Positions 38,051-49,999 of a stretch of DNA of 64,000 bases are shown here, piece by piece. The translations under genes were made by a program, and so were the position numbers. Source of the DNA: Epiperipatus broadwayi (Eukaryota; Onychophora; Udeonychophora; Euonychophora; Peripatidae); NCBI GenBank assembly GCA_028023455.1, contig JAQFVV010012497.1, positions 1,056,001 to 1,120,000 of the forward strand, written 5' to 3'. Positions within the stretch are counted from its first letter, which is position 1. Every line of letters begins with the position of its first letter. Under the pieces are notes generated by a model. It saw only the letters and a list, made by a program, of their open reading frames with translations. It was not told the DNA's origin and did no database searches.

Positions 38051-38799
38051 ATTACCAAATAATTATATATCCAAATTAAATCCAAAAGCTTGCCATATAA
38101 TTCTAGCTTAGACAAAATTTGTCACTCCCTGAAGATGCATGATATAGAAATCTAATAGATGAATTATCATTGTTTTCTTACAATTTGAGCTATACTGTAC
38201 AGCCAATTTGTATAGGTCAAAAACAATTCAAAAGTTATCTAAGTCATTTATTATATAAGATTATTGAATTTACTTTAAAAGAATGAAAATCCTATTGGTT
38301 ATTTATTTCAAAGAAAATTTAAAACAAAACAATTATCATTGTAATTTATCCAGCTAAGGAAACAACTTTGAATAAATTAGTTGCTAATTAATTGAATATT
38401 ATTGAGTAACCAATGCTTAGTAGAAAATATGCTAATGAAAACCAGATTGCATAAATTTCCAAGATAATTTGTGTTATCAATTCATTAGAAATTGGAGCCT
38501 AAAGGAAATTGGTGATTCATCTAACAGTCTCATGAGAAAAAGAGAGAAGTTAAACATAATTTCACTTTCTTCTTTTAAAAGAATTATTAATTTATATTTA
38601 AAATTTAACAGAGTTAATGTGTTATGTCAGGCATGGGTTCGCTGGTATAATTGGGCTTGCTTAACTCTTCCCATCTGCAGCCACAAACTGAAGTATAAAT
38701 ACCAAAAGTAAGAAAGAGAAAAAACAAGGATGGACTTAAATTTTAAATACATACTTACAAGACAAAAGGTTTACATAAAATAAATTGTCAGGATGTACC

Positions 38800-39100
38800 T
38801 GAGCTGGAATTGATAATATGGTAGCAGATATTTTGAGTCAGCAGCCTGTAGAGATAACAGCACAAAATCCCTCACTGGAAAACATGGTGGTCAACACAAT
38901 ATCACTAGCTATTGATGATTCAGAGGAGGAAGGTCTCAAAAATTTAGATAACTTTCAGAGGGTGGAGTCAGTAATGAACAAAACCAATGGATTCAGAGAA
39001 TATACTACAAGTACAAAATAACATAAGTTATTGTGGTAAAAAACAAACTATCCTAACAACTTACGGAAGATAAATTAATGCCTAAAAATCTATGAGGCTG
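38800..39100 (+). pseudogene. Ty3/gypsy pol remnant: RNase H end and spacer
   Basis: AGIDNMVADILSQQPVE (from about 38800) is the hallmark end of the gypsy RNase H domain ('G.dNvvADaLSR.p'), with the Arg replaced by Gln. The open frame continues for about 60 codons to 39021, then breaks. Downstream, KLMPKNL near 39078 resembles the '.lviP..Lr' segment before the integrase. The rest of pol resumes after an insertion at 40.5 kb. No gag or reverse transcriptase was found upstream. Confidence 0.75.
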
Positions 39101-39110
39101 CTTAAATATA

Positions 39111-40530
39111 TATATATATTGTAACATCCACTACTTATTTAGTGTTTTAAACGAGTTAACTACTCGTACTCGATGACCAAATTACGTCCTATCTATTAAA
39201 TTTGTTTCGTCATACAATTCAGTAAGATTTAATGGACGCAATTATTTTTCCTGGTCACACAACACTCTTTTAACTAATGTAGCTACTAAAATAATGGGAT
39301 AAAGTAGCTTTTAATTTATTTGAAAGGTGCCAGAATTCTATATTAGAATTCACTGGCAAACATCCCTTTTTTATTTATTTAGCTACGATGAAATTATCTA
39401 GAAACTCTGGAGGATTGAGTTTCAATACAGCATTGGCAAGGTAAATTATATTTTCAAATCATAATTAACTTTAATAAATTTATTAATAATCATTAATAAC
39501 ATATAATGAATAGGGGTATTAGAAATAAAGATTTTTATTTTAACAAATTAAAATATAAATAATAAAAAAAACAAAAACATTATGATTTAATTAATTGGAA
39601 ATATGACACACACACTAATCTAGATATGAATTAATTAATAATAAAAAAAACAGTTCAATGATTATAGTTCTTAGGTACACAAGAGTCTCTTGCAGAATAA
39701 AATTTGAAGTCTTGATCAGGATTATTTTGATATCAATTTTTATAATTGTTTGCAAACTTTGTCACAATTAGGAAAAGTTACTCTTAACTTACCGGTAAGT
39801 TGGTGTGTGTTTTGGGGATCCCGAGCTCCTTAAATTTCCATCGGTCTTTCCTTCCGGCATCTTCCATTATTGTTCCGTTCTATAACCAGAGAAAAGGCAT
39901 GGCTGTCGTGACCCTTTTATTGCAAAAAGCAGTCTTCTCAGGGCCCGTTTCCATTGCTTGCTTGATGACTGGGTACTGCAAGTGGCGTACCTGTGCAGAC
40001 GTATATTCCCGCCACAGGTTATGCTCTCGGAAACCTCCAGCTTTCAGACACGTAACTAGAAGGTATAGAGAAGACCTAGATCGAGGTTGTCCTCCTTTTA
40101 TACCCCAATCCAGTTTTGAAACTTCTGCGCATATCTTTTGTTTGTTCTTTTATCAGCATATAAGATAGTAATCTTCTACACTTTCTCTTAAATTTAAGTT
40201 ACAAAGTTATTTTTTTTTTAGCATAATTCTGCCATCTTTAATTATTAAAAAGATTTTTCTAATTGTAATCTTTTTACTTTTGGAATTTTTTACTTTTCTA
40301 TTTGCAATCTTTTTATTTTTGAAATTCTTTTAACTTATCTGGATCAGTAATCTGCATGTCATTTATTCTTTCCAATTTAACTTTTATTTTTAATTACATA
40401 AAAAAAATACGAACGACCATTTTAACTTTCATTGTACATTTTTTTTTAAAAAAATAAATTATACTAATCAGAAAAAATCTAAAAATGTTTTTCTTTTAAA
40501 AGATCGCTAAATTTTTTTTTTTTTTTTTAG
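39111..40530. mobile_element. LTR-like insertion splitting the gypsy remnant
   Basis: About 1.4 kb interrupts the gypsy pol between the RNase H and integrase remnants. Its left end TGTAACATCC (39119) has an LTR-like TG start. The sequence at 39800-40120 is clearly richer in G and C than its surroundings. The minus strand of that part has a consensus TATA box, TATAAAAGG (40094-40102). CTTAAATAT at the left border and CTTTTAAATAT at the right are an imperfect candidate target duplication. The apparent 122-codon frame at 39800-40168 has no recognisable domain and is probably not protein coding. Orientation and exact borders are unresolved. Confidence 0.5.
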
Positions 40531-41510
40531 CTTTTAAATATCTTACCAGATGCCAATATATTTGTACCATATAAACAAATGGTACAATATATCTGTTGTT
40601 TGTATGGGCATTACGGATCATGAAAGATGGAATATGCTTTATAGAAGTCCTTTCATTGGCCAGGAATGTATTCTAGTATCCTCTCCATATTGCATAAATG
40701 TCAGACCTGCTCCAAAACAAAGCCACTCAATAGGTCATACAAAGGAAGCAATCAGCTTATCATTCCACAGGTCCCTAATGAGCTATTGGCAATCAACTAC
40801 TATGGACCCTTGCCAGCCTTTAGACCATGTAGATTTTTGGTGGTCACATATGATTTATTTTCTAAATACATTATGGCATGTCCATTACAATGGGCAAATG
40901 CAAGAAGCACCATTAAGGTCCTACAAAACCAGCAATTTCTGAGGACAGGAAAACCTCAAGAAATCTTGACAGATCATAGCTTTCCATTTATATCCAAAGA
41001 ATTGAAAACATTAGTAAAAATAGGATTTGACATGTAATGGTGTCAATCAGAAATCCTCAATCCAATCCCTATGAAAGTCATGATAGAGCCTCTTCCAATT
41101 ATATGCAAATAAGAATCATCAGGCCTGAGTTAACCAAACAAAAACTGTAACGGACTTCATTAACAGGATCTGTAATGAATCTACACCATTCACATTGATT
41201 CAGCTGCATTTTTCCATGACCCACTAAGGATAAAAGCATCATTACCAGTTGTCCCAGAAGGGATAAACATTTCACATGATCAAGGAAAGGTTTGTTTCTG
41301 ATTGCAAGAGATGGCAGAAAAGTGTCAAAGACAAGGATACAGAAACCCTGTCAATTCAACACACATGACCGAGTTTTGGTCAGGACCCTGCATGTTAGTA
41401 ATCCAATGTGGAATCAATACAAAAAAATTTTAGCATTATATAAAGGACTGTTTATGATTAAGTGGAAAATCGTGGACAACTCATTCCTACTGGAAGGCAG
41501 ACAATGAATA
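40531..41510 (+). pseudogene. Ty3/gypsy pol remnant: integrase
   Basis: After the insertion the integrase appears in two alternating frames. GHYGS near 40608 and FHWPGM near 40650 lead into CQTCSKTKP near 40692 (zinc-binding HHCC module and the 'YWPGM' block). NYYGPLP near 40793, LVVTYDLFSKY near 40838 and ILTDHSFPFIS near 40960 follow (the catalytic core, with the first Asp position altered). The C-terminal domain is HDRVLVRTLHVSN near 41361 to LALYKGLFMIKWKIV near 41429, corresponding to 'GD.VlvR…y.GPf.i'. Stops at about 40623 and 41036 and several frameshifts make it non-functional. Confidence 0.82.
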
Positions 41511-42118
41511 AGGGGACATATATTGCCCGAAGTATGACCATTTAGAGAATAAAGGCAAGAAGTCACCTAGATGGTTTGATCTTGTTAATGATAGACCACT
41601 AAATAAGACTGGTTAGTTACAGAAATACTAATAATCAAGACTCAAATGATACTGGGCAGAAACTGTCAAAACTAAATGAACTGGAATTTTGTGTATTATA
41701 CATTATGTATATTTTTTGTTTGGATATTACTAATCAAGTAAAATCTTTCTTTTGTTTCTTTTTTTCTAGACTATATGCTTCATGGATTATTTTAAAAAGT
41801 CAATAGAAATTTTAAATGAAATATTTTCGGCAATTTTTAATAAATAATATTTATATATATGCACAGATAAATGTATATGGTATTATTAATTATAAGTTTA
41901 TTTTAAAAGAATGATAAAGCAAAATGTGTCTTTTATTAACAATTATAAAGTGGAAATGACATTATTTTAAAAAAAGAAATTAAACTCTTATAAACACATC
42001 GATTAATTAAGGAGATAAGTATTTGATGTAATTTAGCCTCGTAATCCCTTTCAAGGATAAAATTTTGTAAATGTTATGATCGGACAAATAAATTGTGGAC
42101 AAAACTGGAGTTCAAGAG

Positions 42119-42508
42119 TTATTGTCCACCAATAGATTGAAACAATTGACAATGTATCTGTTTTTTCTGATAAGCTAATTCCAGGAACTGTAAGTAGGAG
42201 TTGTAAATCATTGCATTAATTATTATTGCTGAATTATTATCACTGAAGTGCTTTAATTGAAATTTTTGCTGCTGATTAATCTTTGATTGTGGTTCCATTA
42301 TATTTATTGTGTTTGGTATCAAAATATCATGTAGGAGTAGAGAAACTGCCAACTGCTTCATTCTAGCCAGCTGGAGATCAAAACTCCATAGAGAAGATTG
42401 GAAGAGAGCCATCAATGTAGAAACATCTTCAGAAGCATTGTGTCCATTATATGCCTGAACAATAATACTCTTGTGGAGAACTTTGCCATTAATAAACAAG
42501 TAAACCAC
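42119..42508 (-). other. Unrecognised 129-codon open frame
   Basis: An uninterrupted minus-strand frame opening MVYLFINGKVLHKS. It is less AT-skewed in composition than most chance frames here and contains Gln-rich stretches (SKINQQQKFQ), but I recognise no domain. It could be decayed retroelement gag or chance. Nothing in its neighbourhood, such as splice sites or a partner ORF, supports a host gene. Confidence 0.2.
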
Positions 42509-42519
42509 TATCTGATGCT

Positions 42520-44360
42520 TCCCAGTGAATTAAGATCAAAATGATTAAAGCCAGCTGCCACCATAGCTATAGTTCAACAAAGTTAGCTAAAAGTATACCA
42601 GTACCTAAAGTCTGAGCTCGAACTCAGTCATGAAAGGGAATCGGTATGACCTTTAAAATATATTATTATAAATGGTAGTATTAATGTTAACTATTTATCT
42701 CCATTATACTAAAAGTATTTTATAAGTTATTGTTATTATTGATTTTTTTGTAAGAGTATATCTCTTTATAAATGAGTACGACAAGATTGCTATTTTGTTT
42801 TATTTCATCAAGCCGCATAAATCTAAGAGAGTAGTAAATTTTTATATAAAGCAATTAGCTTTTTATAACAATATTTGGCCATGCTTATAAAAACTTCATT
42901 TCCATACCTATAAATATAAAAAATTACAAAAATAATAATTTAATCATAGCTTGGTTGAACTTGAATAGGATACAAAACAGGCTGCATAGACTGAATAAAT
43001 TGTCTTTTTATTATCTTTTAATTTAAGTTTACAGTTTTAAGCAAAATATCCTCCCGGTTCAGGGAAGGATAATTGAGTGTAATGATATAATTGAGATAAT
43101 ATAATTTTACTTTGGGTGGTTCTGTCTTTAGATGAGATTCATTTGTACTTAAATTTTATTTATTCATAAATGATAATGATACTGTTTGCAGTTGCAGGTC
43201 CCTTGCATTCATTATTTTTCTTAGAGCAGTAGTATGTGGTAGATGGAAATTCCTACTGTATATTATATGCTTGTATATATGTCTTGTATAATACTATTTG
43301 TGATTGCCAATTCCTCTTATGCTTAGTTCCTCTGACAGTAGTATTCCTAGCTTACATGTATTTATGTATTCATAAAGATGTAATGCAAATGTTGTTTTCC
43401 TGCCTCTTACATTTACTTATATAGCATTTAGTTACTTACCTGCATTACAAGCCAAAACTATTTATGGTAGTACAGTTCTTTAAATAGTTTATGCAATGAT
43501 TTATCAAGGTTAATGAATTGAGAATATTCTCAAATTGTAAGTTTATTAATTTTAAAATTGTAATAATCAGTTGTTGTGGCTCATTAATCTATGTGGCGAA
43601 TTTATATCTGTTCAGAAACAATTAAGAATATATTGTACTGTATCATATCTATGCATAAAATTGACAATAGAATCCATAAATAGCTAATTGTATTAACTTA
43701 TTTTAAAAATTGACAGGGCTATGAAATAAGCATGTAAATTAAATTCCAGATGAAAGGAAAGTAACATTACAGTTTCTATCTTGTATGTTATAAAAATGTA
43801 TATACGTGAATAAATTGTAATGTCTCATTATCTTTAGCATTTATTATTTTGCAATCAGTAAATTAATTGGAGTATGGTAGAGTCTTATGAATCTAGCTGA
43901 TCTTAGCAAGTTATAAAAAGAAAAGGTTGTATATCCTGTCACATTGGAATATAGAGATCCCATACAAATTACCCTAAAGTAATTTGCATGTAAGTTGTAC
44001 ATTTTGACAGTTACAATAACAATATCCTGTATTTTATATGTAAATTATGATTATAACTTAAATTGAAAGTAATTTAAATGAGTTGTGTTTCACTTCATGT
44101 ATATACATGTTTGTGGGGTTACTAAAAGTGAGGATTGAAATAGATTAACTCATTGTTAAAAAAAAATTATATTGATTTTTATACCTATATCCTGAAATTA
44201 CTTAACAGAAAAATTAAATATATGAATTTGTTGGTGGAGAACTAATTGATTATTCTATGATTGATTTTGAAATTATTAAATGGAGAATAAAATATATGAG
44301 CTCTTTATTATTATAATCATCTTAATAATTTTATGCAAGATGGAAATTTACCATTGAAAT
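42520..44360. other. Intronic stretch without recognised features
   Basis: AT-rich sequence with no convincing protein similarity or repeat structure visible on either strand. Confidence 0.5.
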
Positions 44361-44364
44361 TTAT

Positions 44365-44585
44365 ATAAGGCTGTAACCTTAGTACATGTGCTATGTGCGC
44401 TTAATTTTATTATGAGAGAGACCTCTACAAATCTTAATGCAAGATTTGACTTTATAAAGATAAGAGCGGCCTCTTATCTTCAATCTATTTTTCTAATTAT
44501 ATAGGCAAATCTAAAGCATTTTGATTTGGGAGCATGAAGCTAATAAATTCTTCACTGATTAAGTCGACTATTTCTGTTAGACATT
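44365..44585 (-). repeat. Repeat family F3, further copy
   Basis: AAGGCTGTAACCTTAGTACA, GACCTCTACAAATCTTAATG, ATAGGCAAATCTAAAGCATT and CTTCACTGATTAAGTC match the left half of the 28397-28763 element in order. It lacks the inverted right terminus. Confidence 0.75.
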
Positions 44586-46859
44586 AACATGAGGTCAATA
44601 TTCAGATCTTAAATTTAGAAATATTTTGAATCAATTTAAAGTTGTAAATATTAATACTTGTTAAGCGCAATGAAATTTATATAATATAGCTACAATCAAT
44701 CTACTTACACTTTGTTGCTTTAATAAATTGTTACTTATTAATCTATTTGTTCATTTTGTTTTATATATGATTAAATATTATAACCTTAACACAAACATAT
44801 GCTAGTTAGAAAAAAATATCCACAGCTCTGAGAATGTGGGTGTTATGGTAAAAAATTGGTAAATGATGATGGTTATTACCTTAAATAATTCTGAGTATTT
44901 TTAAGGAGGTTTGGCACCTGGCCTTTCTGCAAAGAGCAACCTAGAACAAACAAAATATCTGAGAGTGATAGTGATTATAAAACCATTATCATCATTCCTA
45001 TTGTTGAATTAATTTTGGTGGAGTTAAACAGAATTTATAAGCTTTACAAATCTATGTAGCGAGATATTTCTATATTCATAATTATTGATATATGCTTGAG
45101 GAACCTTGAATATCTTATATTTATTATTGGTTAGGGTTGAAACCTGAATTACTGAAGTATTACTACTACATAAGGTTAATTAAGAATATAAGGAAGCAGT
45201 ATATGCATATTTACCAGTACAATATATAAGTATTCTATTGCATTTTATCCTTTTGCGAAACAAAATAATATTTACAAATACATGTGTATATAAGCATGCA
45301 TATAAGCTATATATAGCTACACGATAATATATACTTTCAAAATCATATCAATATCAGAGTAAAACATTCAAAATAACTTAATATTTTCATAATTTTTAAA
45401 AAATTATTTTAAAATTAAATGGTTAATATATATATATAAGTTCTTTCAAAAATATAAATCTATCCACAAGATAATTAACATATAGTTAAGAAAGAGGCAA
45501 TTTTCAAAATGTTTAACACTGAAATGAATTTCTGGGTTTTGAGTATGAAAATTAAAAGGTACCCAATTAATGTTCCCCAGTTATATTTTTTGTAGACATA
45601 ACTATAAAATTAGTACAGCAAATCATTATGGAAATATATGAAAAAATGTAGAAAATTATTATTTTTATTTAAAATGTGTACAAAAAAGAGGGCATGTCTT
45701 ATATGCCAATTCATTCTATATGCTGCTGCATCTTATACATTGGTAAATATGGTATGTGAAATGAGGAATTGCAAAAATCCATATCTATATTATTATTACT
45801 TTTCTCTTTGTTTTTATTTTTATGATAATCAGAGACATAAATTTAGTAGACCAAATATAGGAGACTTCAGGGAATGAACATAGTTGCATATACTTCTAGA
45901 AATGTTTTTTTTATATGTATACACATAAGGAGAGCCAATTTATTTTTGCAGTGTAATGCATTCTAAATTCCCCCTCCCCCCAATCATGAATTTGCTTCTT
46001 TTTTTTTAATGCTTCATTTATTAAAATAGTCAATATTTTCAAAACAAAAATTATACTTAGCAATCTTTATTAATCTGATAGACACTTTAAACACTAACAA
46101 GAATTTTAAAATATATTTAAAATTGTTCTATACAAAAAATAAAGAAAAGCATTTAAAAGACAATTGGGTTAATCAATCAATATTACAAAAGTATAAACAA
46201 ACAAAAAAAAACTTATGTATAAAATAAAGATTATAATTTTTAGAATTGGTAATTCACCTAATATATATAAACATATCCACTAAAGCAGTGGTTTTTAAGC
46301 ATTCTTATTTGTAGATTTAGTTCAAGTCATATAAGATAACAGCACAAAAACATATAATTTACTACTATTCAATTAGGTTTCATTTGCAGCAATGGAAAAG
46401 ATATCAAAATCTTTCTGTAATCATATTAATAATTTGTATTAGTCATTCATTAGTCTAGAGATTATCCAATAATGAATATTTTTGTAGGACGATTTTCACT
46501 ATACCACTCTCATGCAAAGGTATGTGCAAGAGATTGTGGCCTGGTTCAACTGATGAATGCTGGTTGAACTCAAAATGTGCATCTTGGAGATCATAGATCT
46601 TTTTCACGTCTTTAGTCACTTGTTTATGATTACATCCTTTCACAAGGTATTAAAAGTTGATTGAAATCAGTTCCTATTTGCATGGGAATGGTGTAATGAA
46701 AATTGCACTACAGAAATATTCATTTTCTGTAAACAGTTTTATATAATATTTTTTATTTCTAAATACTATGTCAGTTGCTGTGTTCAGGTAACCAATCGAT
46801 TTCAGATAGTGGAATGATCTTCATACATGAAAATCAAGGTGAACAATAAATAAAGAGTG

Positions 46860-47960
46860 CCCAATTAAGAGTTTCTCCTGCTGCCTTGTAGTTTAATACT
46901 GTTTCTAATACAAAACTATCTTTTCTGCCTTCCTCTCTTCCTTTGTCACTTAAGTTAGTATAGGCTCCATCATTAGCCTCTCATGCCATCAGTCATCTCC
47001 CTATACTAACTTTGATTGTGGAATTGTATATTTATGTGACCATGTTCCCATCCATTACACACATAGCATTTCAGATTCTAATTCCCTTTTCTTTTAAGCT
47101 CAAGTTCTCAAAAATTAAGAAATCAATAATGGAGACCAGTCTTAGTAGGTTGGTTTTCCCTTAATTTTACAAATACTACTGAGTTTTTGGGAACTGGATT
47201 TGATGAAAATTCTAACTGGCAAAGATTTTTTTATTTAGGCAGAAAAATTGCTATAAACATGGATGCATCCACACTCAAAAACATGGGATTTAACAGATTA
47301 TATTATAGTTAGGATTCAAAATACAAAAGAATTTCATATTACACAAGCACTTATAAGTGTAGATTGTTGGATATATCATAGATTAATATGCTCCAAAATT
47401 GAAATGATAGATGTATTAAAAAATAATCTTATTCTAGTCATATACACAAGAAAGTTGATGTTTGGTCATTAAATGCATAAGCGTGGAACTCTTTTTATGA
47501 ATATATTATGGATAAAAATAAATATTATTGGGTTCACCAAAAGAATCATGACTTATTTTTTGACAATGATATTATTAGTAATTTGATTAAAAGGAAATAT
47601 GTTGTATTTTCTACTTGGAAGCATAATTAATTGCTTGTGGAACTTCATAATAAATATAAAGATCTGAAGGCAATGATTGTAGGAAGATTTAAAAATGATT
47701 GGTGGATTAAAATTGCAAAGAAGATATAACCTTCTGCTAATTGTTTTTTTTTTTGATACACTGAAAACACCAAATGGGCCTGAGAAACAGTACTTCACAA
47801 TCATATTAAACTGTATTGTTATATATTACAGTTAGATGATAATCACAAAGTATTTTTATTAATAATTGAACTGTCCTCCAGCTGCCATGTTAAATAAATC
47901 TAAAAAATTGTTAGCATTAGCTAGAGAGCAGTTCAACTATTATTAAAAATACTTGATTAT
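46860..47960 (+). pseudogene. LINE family A, endonuclease C-terminus and linker
   Basis: MHPHSKTWDLTDYIIVRIQN at 47263, followed by VDCWIYHRLICSK, is the end of the AP-endonuclease domain of the same family as 5.5-8.7 kb ('HPRSK.W...DY.iVR…aDCWTDHRLI.SK'; the final Asp of the S/T-D-H catalytic motif is changed to Tyr). AWNSFYEYIMDK near 47483 and FKNDWWIKIAKKI near 47692 match the linker seen at 6656 and 7400. The upstream part (46960-47240) shares nucleotide blocks with 5690-5900. It is dead, with stops and truncation before the reverse transcriptase. Confidence 0.75.
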
Positions 47961-48014
47961 TATCTGACTTTACAAACACATGCATATCCAATATATAAAT
48001 ATTATTTATTATTA

Positions 48015-48060
48015 CACACACTCACACACACACACACATATGTATATATATATATATATT
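48015..48060. repeat. (AC)n/(AT)n microsatellite
   Basis: ACACACACTCACACACACAC…CATATGTATATATATATATATATT about 180 bp before the third GGT exon. Confidence 0.9.
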
Positions 48061-48241
48061 CATACTTGTAATACTAACTACAATAAACATTCAAAGAAAC
48101 TCTCATATCCATTTCTTATGTTGGCTGTTATTAAGCAATTACAATAAATATAATAATTGTATTATATTCCTTTATTGATATATGGGTGGAATAACTCTTT
48201 TTATACAAATTTTTATATACAATACATTTATTTATGTTTAG

Positions 48242-48482
48242 AAATTAGCTGTTCAGGGAATATCAGGATTTTATGAAGGAGATATTGCAAAAGAAATTAT
48301 ATCTATTATTCAACAAGAAGGAGGTGTCATGACTTTAGAAGATTTAAAAGATCATAGAAGTACTTTTGAAAATCCAATTAGTTTTGATTATCATGGAAAA
48401 ACCATCTGGGAGATGCCACCCAATACTCAGGGATTAGCAGTACTTATTGCTTTAAATATTCTTAGTGGTTATGATATGACTA
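48242..48482 (+). CDS. Gamma-glutamyltransferase (YwrD-like), internal exon (third in window)
   Basis: The acceptor is TTATGTTTAG and the donor is ACTA|GTAAGT (GT at 48483). The exon is 241 bp, 80 codons plus one base. It holds the most recognisable large-subunit block: ISGFYEGDIAKEIISIIQQE, then GGVMTLEDLKDHRS, the classic 'FY.G.ia..iv...... GG.lt.eDL..y' pattern, and later EMPPNTQGLAVLIALNIL, the equivalent of the 'PP.s.G....l.iLe' loop. The PPNTQG form is the one I associate with YwrD-type enzymes rather than the animal GGT1/GGT7 type. The frame runs into a TGA just past the donor, as expected for intron sequence. The exit phase 1 matches the two-base entry of the next exon. Confidence 0.95.
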
Positions 48483-49052
48483 GTAAGTGAAATGTCTTTA
48501 CAACATTTTCAGTATACATTTTGATATAATGTTGATATGAAATAAACTGATGAAAGGATTATATTTATTAAAAATAATATATACATAATAAATGGTTAAT
48601 TTTTCAAGTAATATGTATAAAGCAAGATCTAATCTTTTATACCATGCAAATGACCACCAGTTCCATCATAATACATATTAGCTGAAATTTGACATAATTA
48701 AGCTCCAAGGCCTTACAGAGCATAAAAAATGTACAATAGTCCTTTAATATTCACTTTTATTTTATTCTAAACCTTTACATGGATTCCAAAATTTACAGAG
48801 AATAGGAAATCCTATTTAATATATATTTTTCATACACAGACATATATATATAATGCATATGTTTTTCACATGTATGTGCAATATATATTATACTAAATGA
48901 AATCTTTAACTATGATGCAACTAATCAATTACAACAGCAGAATTATGTAATTTAGTGTAATATTTGTCTCGTTTACAGCCAGCAGAAAAACACTTAAAAC
49001 ATTGACAAAAATAGTTTAAAAAGTAGACTAGTGTGTATATTTTTAACACACA

Positions 49053-49710
49053 TTGCTATGTCCTGAGGGTATCCAAATATCAGTCAAAATAAATAATAAC
49101 ATGCACAGAAGTAATAATAATGATGTAAAAACATTAAGAATATGGTAGTCCATAAATTCAAATAAGCTACAATTTATCCTCTAGTGGAAATATATATTCA
49201 TACAAGGAATCAACTAATTTCATGTATGTGTTTTCAAATTTAAAAATCTCTTGTGCATACACATACATATATTAGCAAATATATATTGTCTTTTTATAAA
49301 TAACTATTGTTCAGAAATAGTTATTCATAAAATGTCTAATGGACAATGTACTATTTCTGTATATAAACTTTAAAGTTCATAATTTGAGTGCTTACTTAGC
49401 ACACACAATTTATACATTTATTTAATCAAAATTCGCTATTATTTCTCACGGTTTGGTTAACTTAGTTATCCTTTCTTAGGTAACTACTTTTATCCAACAA
49501 CAAATATTCTTTCCTACCACACCACATCTTTTGTATGGGAGTTTATTTACTCGACTAATTTGTATGTAAATGCCTTCATTTATACAAATTTTATTGGCTA
49601 TTGTGGCCATCTCTTTGTAGATTTGCTAGAGAAGGTTTTATTAGGGAAAGATAAGTGAAATAATCTATGTATTTACAAAAATAAATGATCTTATTTACAC
49701 GTTTTTCACA
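49053..49710. repeat. Dispersed ~700-bp repeat, copy 2 (paired with 37217-38050)
   Basis: Starts GCTATGTCCTGAGGGTATCC and preserves the order of blocks seen at 37.2-38.0 kb, including GAGTGCTTACTTAGCACACA and CTCGACTAATTTGTATGTAA. No coding potential was seen. Confidence 0.55.
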
Positions 49711-49865
49711 GACATCCTACACACACACATATATATATAAAAACAAACTGGAGATAAAATTATTTAAAGATTATATATATTAGATTATAACTCTCTTAGA
49801 AAGAAAAATATTTTGGTATATTTCTATTTTATTCTTGATGAAAATGATCGAGTTATTTGCTTTTT

Positions 49866-49991
49866 AGAATTGTTGTTTATTTGAGAACTTATGTGCTGGA
49901 TTAATAGAAACTTTTGTTTGACTAAATTAGAATTGTTGTTTATTTGGGAAATTATGTGCTGGATTAATAGAAACTTTTGTTTGACTAAAAA
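49866..49991. repeat. 63-bp tandem duplication
   Basis: AGAATTGTTGTTTATTTG.GAA.TTATGTGCTGG… occurs at 49866-49928 and again at 49929-49991 with two or three differences, so the duplication is not brand-new. Confidence 0.9.
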
Positions 49992-49999
49992 CCAATTCA

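Noticed and set aside
39800-40168. 122-codon frame in the LTR-like insertion as a gene
   Set aside because: No domain recognised; it overlaps the TATA-like and LTR-like non-coding features, and its composition is explained by local GC content.
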